From: Polyangia bacterium | GTDB taxonomy: Bacteria; Myxococcota_A; Polyangia; Polyangiales; Polyangiaceae | Direction of reading: 5' to 3' | Assembly: GCA_030426145.1 (NCBI GenBank) | Contig: JAUHZF010000015.1 | Coordinates: forward strand, 1-54,159 | DNA: 54,159 nt | Part shown: positions 50,278-54,159 of the stretch, piece after piece | Position numbering within the stretch: position 1 is the stretch's first letter | How the letters are laid out: each line of letters opens with the position of its first letter | The notes under the pieces: generated by a model | Databases searched by the model: none | What the model was told of the DNA's origin: nothing | Seen by the model: the letters and a program-made list of their open reading frames with translations, nothing else | Program-made: the position numbers and the translations under genes

Positions 50278-51621
50278 GTGACTGCCGCCGCCCTCGCCAC
50301 CCCGCCCGGTCCTCCTGCACGCCGAGGGCCCTGGGACGATGCGGTCTACTTCACGCGCTTCTTCCTCGACCCGCTGGGCTTCGTGGGCGAAAGGTTCGAG
50401 CAGTACGGCGACATCTACTACGCGCCTTCGGGAGGTGTTGGCCTCTACGTGCTCCGGGACCCGGAGCACATCTGGGAGGTGCTGGTTCGCGACGCCGCCA
50501 AGTACGGCAAGACGCACTCCGCCCTTCGACAGCTCGAGGGGGTTCTCGGGGAGGGGCTGCTCACCACCGACGGCGACCTGTGGCGCCGGCAGCGACGGCT
50601 CGTTCAGCCGGCCTTCGGGCCCAAGCGGTTGGCGGAGTACGCCGCCGCCTTCGTCGACGAGTGCGAGCGCACCGCGCGAGGGTGGTATCCGGGTCAGGTG
50701 CGCGACCTGTCCCGCGAGATGATGGACCTCACGCTTCGGGTCGTTTGTCGCACGCTCTTCGGGCACGACGTCTCGGGTCAGACCGACGTCGTTTGGGGGG
50801 CCATCAAGACGCTGACCACGGGTTTCGCTGCCGCGCGCCTCGTGCCGGGTTGGGTCCCGGGAGGCCCTCAGGCGCGCTCGGAGCAGGCACGGGCCGACCT
50901 CGACGAGGTCGTCATGGGCATGATCGCCGACCGGCGCGCTTCGGGGCAGTCGCACCCGGACCTCTTGCAACGGCTCCTCGACGCCCGGGATGAGGATGGC
51001 TCGGCGCTGACCGACGTCGAGATCCGGGACCAGCTCCTCACCCTCTTCATCGCCGGCCACGAGACCACCTCGCATGCGCTGACGTGGACACTCTATCTCT
51101 TGTCGCAGCATCCCGAGGTGGAGGCCGAGCTGCGCCGCGAGCTTCGCGAAACCCTCGGGGGGCGTCCCCCTCGCTACGACGACCTGCCAAACCTCACGTA
51201 CACGCGCATGGTGTTCGATGAGGCCATGCGCCTGTTTCCGCCAGCTTACACGGTCGCGAGGCGCGCCGAGGCCGACACCGTCATCGGCAACTGGGAGGTT
51301 CCCAAGGGCGCCGAGGTCATCGTGTGGATCTACCGGGCCCACCGCCTCGAACGGGTATGGCCGGAGCCCGAGCGGTTCGATCCTGAGCGCTTTCGACCCG
51401 AGGCCTCGGCGGTGCGACCCAAGTGTGCCTATCTGCCCTTCGGGGCAGGGCCGCGCGCTTGCATCGGCAAGGTCTTCGCGCAGGTCGAGGGACAGCTGTT
51501 GCTCGCGTCGCTCCTCCAGCACTTCCACTTCGAGCTCGAGGCCGGGCACCCGGTCGAGCCTCTCCCGCGCATCACATTGTCGCCGAAGCACGGCATGCGC
51601 ATGGTCCTCACCGAGGTGTAG
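50278..51621 (+). CDS. Cytochrome P450
   Basis: About 447-residue soluble heme monooxygenase. The I-helix oxygen-binding motif AGHETTS (about residue 260), the ExxR motif as EAMR (about 320) and the heme-binding FGAGPRACIG loop (Cys about residue 396) are all intact. The early segment PPGPPARRGPW is the usual Pro-rich hinge. I chose GTG at 50278; an ATG 48 bases upstream would add a shadow-like tail. No reductase or ferredoxin gene is adjacent, so the redox partner is elsewhere. It lies just upstream of the ribosomal cluster, separated by a long leader. The substrate is unknown. Confidence 0.88.
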   Translation: MTAAALATPPGPPARRGPWDDAVYFTRFFLDPLGFVGERFEQYGDIYYAPSGGVGLYVLRDPEHIWEVLVRDAAKYGKTHSALRQLEGVLGEGLLTTDGDLWRRQRRLVQPAFGPKRLAEYAAAFVDECERTARGWYPGQVRDLSREMMDLTLRVVCRTLFGHDVSGQTDVVWGAIKTLTTGFAAARLVPGWVPGGPQARSEQARADLDEVVMGMIADRRASGQSHPDLLQRLLDARDEDGSALTDVEIRDQLLTLFIAGHETTSHALTWTLYLLSQHPEVEAELRRELRETLGGRPPRYDDLPNLTYTRMVFDEAMRLFPPAYTVARRAEADTVIGNWEVPKGAEVIVWIYRAHRLERVWPEPERFDPERFRPEASAVRPKCAYLPFGAGPRACIGKVFAQVEGQLLLASLLQHFHFELEAGHPVEPLPRITLSPKHGMRMVLTEV

Positions 51622-52035
51622 CCGGATATCGCCCGACTGCTGACTGCTTGTTCAGCAGAATCCCCGACACGGGGTGACCTAGAGCGACAAAGCCTGGCTG
51701 CGACCCGAAATGATCTTGCGCATGAAAATGGCCGCTGCTAGTTAGCGGTTCCTTTCGCGGCCGTGCCGTCCTTCGTGGTCGGTCCGTTCGCACCCCGTAA
51801 CGGCGTCTTCGGGCGTCGTGCGCTCCGTCGCTCCGGTGCGCCGGGTCCCTTCCGGGATTCGAGCCATCGCCTCGACGGGGGTTCGGAGTCCAAACAGACT
51901 CCCGCACGGTGTTTGAGGCGTACGACGGGGCACAACCTCATCTGTCACGGGCAACCCAAACGACTCGGGTTGTACCGGGCTCGAACGACGACAGCGGAGC
52001 TGTCCAAAGAAGACAGCACCGACGAGGTCTCTCCG
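51622..52035 (+). other. 414-bp non-coding leader upstream of rplV
   Basis: No gene is supported here. It holds a perfect 7-bp stem CTGCTGA/TCAGCAG (51637-51643 and 51652-51658) after the P450 stop, a 6-bp stem GGAGTC/GACTCC (51885-51902) and other short GC stems. A possible promoter is TTGCGC, 17 bases, TAGTTA (about 51716-51744), but both hexamers are poor. The region is locally less GC-rich near 51700-51740. It probably contains the promoter and 5' leader of the ribosomal cluster. Confidence 0.5.
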
Positions 52036-52377
52036 ATGATCAGCAAGGCAAGTGCAAGGTTCTCGCGAATCGCCCCCCGTAAGGCGCGCGTCATCGCCAA
52101 TCTGGTGCGCGGTCGCGACGTGGTCGAGGCGATCCAGCTCCTGCAGTTCACCAACAAGAGCGGCGCGGCTGTGGTCCGTACCCTCCTCGACAGCGCCGTC
52201 GCCAACGCGCAGCAGCAAGACGCGGACGTAGACGCGCTGTTCATCAGCAAGGTCACGGTGGACAAGGCCCCCAACCGGTTCTTCCGGCGATGGCGGCCCC
52301 GCGCCATGGGGCGCGCCACCCGCATCCAGAAGGGTGTCTCGCACATCCACATCGAGCTCGCCGAGCGCGAGGACTGA
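52036..52377 (+). CDS. rplV: Large subunit ribosomal protein L22
   Basis: 113-residue 50S protein lining the exit tunnel. The N-terminal [22 protein letters not shown] and the long beta hairpin region [20 protein letters not shown] near the end match L22. ATG at 52036 gives the normal length; the open frame upstream is the leader. It is the first gene of the ribosomal run here, whereas in the canonical S10 operon it follows rpsS, which is not present upstream. Confidence 0.95.
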   Translation: MISKASARFSRIAPRKARVIANLVRGRDVVEAIQLLQFTNKSGAAVVRTLLDSAVANAQQQDADVDALFISKVTVDKAPNRFFRRWRPRAMGRATRIQKGVSHIHIELAERED

Positions 52378-52397
52378 AGGCACCAGGAAGTAAGCTC

Positions 52398-53093
<696 letters not shown>

Positions 53094-53120
53094 TCCCCCC
53101 TCTTTTCGGAGACCAACGTC

Positions 53121-53534
53121 ATGCTTTCTCCCCGCAAGACCAAGTTCCGCAAGCAGATGAAGGGCCGCACCCGCGGTCTCGCCTGGCGCGGTAGCAACGT
53201 GTCCTTCGGCGACTTCGCGCTGCAGGTTCTCGAGCCTGGCCGCATCACCGCCCGCCAGATCGAGGCCGGTCGTATGGCCATCCAGCGCCACGTCAAGCGC
53301 CAAGGCAAGCTCTGGATTCGCATCTTCCCCGACAAGCCCGTGACCAAGAAGCCCCTCGAGGTCCGGATGGGTGGAGGTAAGGGTAACCCCGAAGAATGGG
53401 TCGCCCCGGTCAAGCCGGGCCGCGTGCTCTACGAAATGGCCGGCGTGCCGGAGCCGATCGCTCGTGAGGCCTTCCGTCTCGCGGCGCACAAGCTGCCTCT
53501 GCAGTGCCGCTTCATCACGCGCGACGCGCTCTGA
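53121..53534 (+). CDS. rplP: Large subunit ribosomal protein L16
   Basis: 137-residue 50S protein near the A-site. [18 protein letters not shown] at the start, then [23 protein letters not shown] and [22 protein letters not shown] are standard L16 blocks. It follows rpsC after 27 bases with a TTTTCGGAGA ribosome-binding site. Confidence 0.97.
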   Translation: MLSPRKTKFRKQMKGRTRGLAWRGSNVSFGDFALQVLEPGRITARQIEAGRMAIQRHVKRQGKLWIRIFPDKPVTKKPLEVRMGGGKGNPEEWVAPVKPGRVLYEMAGVPEPIAREAFRLAAHKLPLQCRFITRDAL

Positions 53535-53549
53535 TTCTGGAGGAAGACG

Positions 53550-53846
53550 ATGGAAACCCAGGAGCTTCGCGACTGCACCCCCGAGCGTCTCGCCGACCTC
53601 GAGAAGAACCTTCGCCGTCAGATCTTCGACGCGAAGATGAAGAACTACACAAACCAGCTCGACGACACGGCTTCGCTGCGCCGCATGCGCCGCGACCTGG
53701 CCCGCATCAAGACGATCATGAGCGAGAAGCTCATCGCCGATGCGGCCGTCGAGGAGGCCAAGGCCGCGGCGGCAGCCGATGCGGCCGAGCCCGTGACCAG
53801 TGACGACGGCGCCGCCGAGGCCGCCGAGGAGAAGAGCGATGACTGA
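53550..53846 (+). CDS. rpmC: Large subunit ribosomal protein L29 with C-terminal extension
   Basis: 98-residue protein. The first 65 residues are L29 (ETQELRDCTPERLADLEKNL, then TASLRRMRRDLARIKTIM). The last 30 are an Ala/Glu/Asp-rich tail absent from typical 60-70 residue L29. It overlaps rpsQ by eight bases. A TTCTGGAGGAAGACG ribosome-binding site precedes ATG. Confidence 0.95.
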   Translation: METQELRDCTPERLADLEKNLRRQIFDAKMKNYTNQLDDTASLRRMRRDLARIKTIMSEKLIADAAVEEAKAAAAADAAEPVTSDDGAAEAAEEKSDD

Positions 53847-54159
53847 AGCAGCTCAGGCCACCCAGGCCGAGGCCAAGGGCAAGCCGCGCAAGAAGCTGAT
53901 CGGCGTCGTGCGCAGCGACAAGCAGGACAAGACCGTCGTGGTCGAGATCGTCCGCTTCTTCCGCCACAAGAAGTACCTCAAGTACGTCAAGACGCGGACC
54001 CGCTACCAGGCGCACGATCCCGAGAACTACTACATGGACGGGGACCGCGTGGAGATCACCGAGACCCGCCCGCTCTCGAAGCACAAGCGCTTCGTCGTCA
54101 CCAAGCTCGTCGCCGGCTCTGCCGAGCGTCGCCTGCGCGCCCTCGAAGAGCGTCAGTCA
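53839..54159 (+). CDS. rpsQ: Small subunit ribosomal protein S17, 3' end outside window
   Basis: 107 codons are visible with no stop, so the gene continues past the window. An N-terminal extension, TEAAQATQAEAKGKPRKK, precedes the S17 core: LIGVVRSDKQDKTVVVEIVRFFRHKKY, then YQAHDPENYYMDGDRVEITETRPLS. The start overlaps rpmC by eight bases, coupling the two. Confidence 0.93.
   Translation, partial: MTEAAQATQAEAKGKPRKKLIGVVRSDKQDKTVVVEIVRFFRHKKYLKYVKTRTRYQAHDPENYYMDGDRVEITETRPLSKHKRFVVTKLVAGSAERRLRALEERQS

Noticed and set aside
51716..51744. Confident promoter for the ribosomal cluster
   Set aside because: TTGCGC and TAGTTA have correct spacing but each matches the consensus poorly, so it is only mentioned within the leader entry.

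Overview
The window looks like chromosome from a high-GC member of the Myxococcota (formerly Deltaproteobacteria), probably of the Polyangia/Sandaracinus type. This is inferred from: dense genes with strong third-position GC; about fifteen short predicted lipoproteins with Gly/Ser/Thr/Pro linkers after the lipobox; three eukaryotic-type Ser/Thr kinase-like proteins; a lipoprotein with an AgmX/PglI-type C-terminal tail; PilZ, FGE/SUMF1-fold and YXWGXW lipoproteins; a small ribbon-helix-helix-like protein of a type I associate with Myxococcota; and a histone H1-like Lys/Ala/Pro-rich protein. I see no insertion sequence, prophage, CRISPR array or tRNA.

Layout. 0.1-3.7 kb (minus): DUF2265-type aminopeptidase lipoprotein, zinc-ribbon membrane protein, PilZ protein, type I asparaginase. 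3.8-10.5 kb (plus): hutF, then a coupled trio of DUF4384 lipoprotein, large transglutaminase-fold protein and murB. 10.5-15.5 kb (minus): sensor kinase, OmpR-family regulator, AgmX-tail lipoprotein, TetR regulator, lipoprotein. 15.7-21.9 kb (plus): DUF2254 membrane protein, esterase, a degenerate PEP-synthase/rifampin-phosphotransferase-like protein, RluA-type pseudouridine synthase. 22-27.5 kb: Cys-rich secreted basic protein, TetR regulator, two divergent membrane Ser/Thr kinases, DUF218 protein. 27.5-29.7 kb: HEAT-repeat/cyclophilin lipoprotein. 29.7-39.3 kb (minus): an eleven-gene unidirectional run of prepilin peptidase, two small lipoproteins, phosphomannomutase/phosphoglucomutase, prmC, pssA, a hypothetical, a HemX/CcsA-like protein, hemA, hemC and a GH57 alpha-glucan enzyme. 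39.4-51.6 kb: FGE-like lipoproteins, a soluble histidine kinase, an alpha/beta hydrolase, a PQQ sugar dehydrogenase, a pseudokinase with a PEGA-like domain, an H1-like protein, an Asp-box lipoprotein and a cytochrome P450. 52.0-54.16 kb (plus): rplV-rpsC-rplP-rpmC-rpsQ, with rpsQ running off the end.

How the genes work together. Housekeeping functions (peptidoglycan, heme, phospholipid, ribosome, release-factor methylation, type IV prepilin processing) are interleaved with signalling and envelope lipoproteins. Two regulatory circuits can be read directly from the DNA. First, a 17-bp palindrome lies just upstream of the TetR gene at 22607 and again upstream of the membrane kinase gene at 25231, suggesting that this TetR protein controls itself and the kinase. 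Second, 11-bp-phased TGTCA direct repeats, with Pho-box-like geometry, lie upstream of the sensor-kinase/response-regulator operon and upstream of the adjacent AgmX-tail lipoprotein, suggesting an autoregulated two-component system with a lipoprotein target.

The strongest structural oddity is that the ribosomal S10-type cluster starts at rplV. A cytochrome P450 gene and a 414-bp structured non-coding leader sit where rpsS would be expected. No wholly new multi-gene defence or biosynthetic system is evident; the most novel material is the two predicted regulons, several enzyme-fold proteins that have lost key catalytic residues, and the split ribosomal operon.
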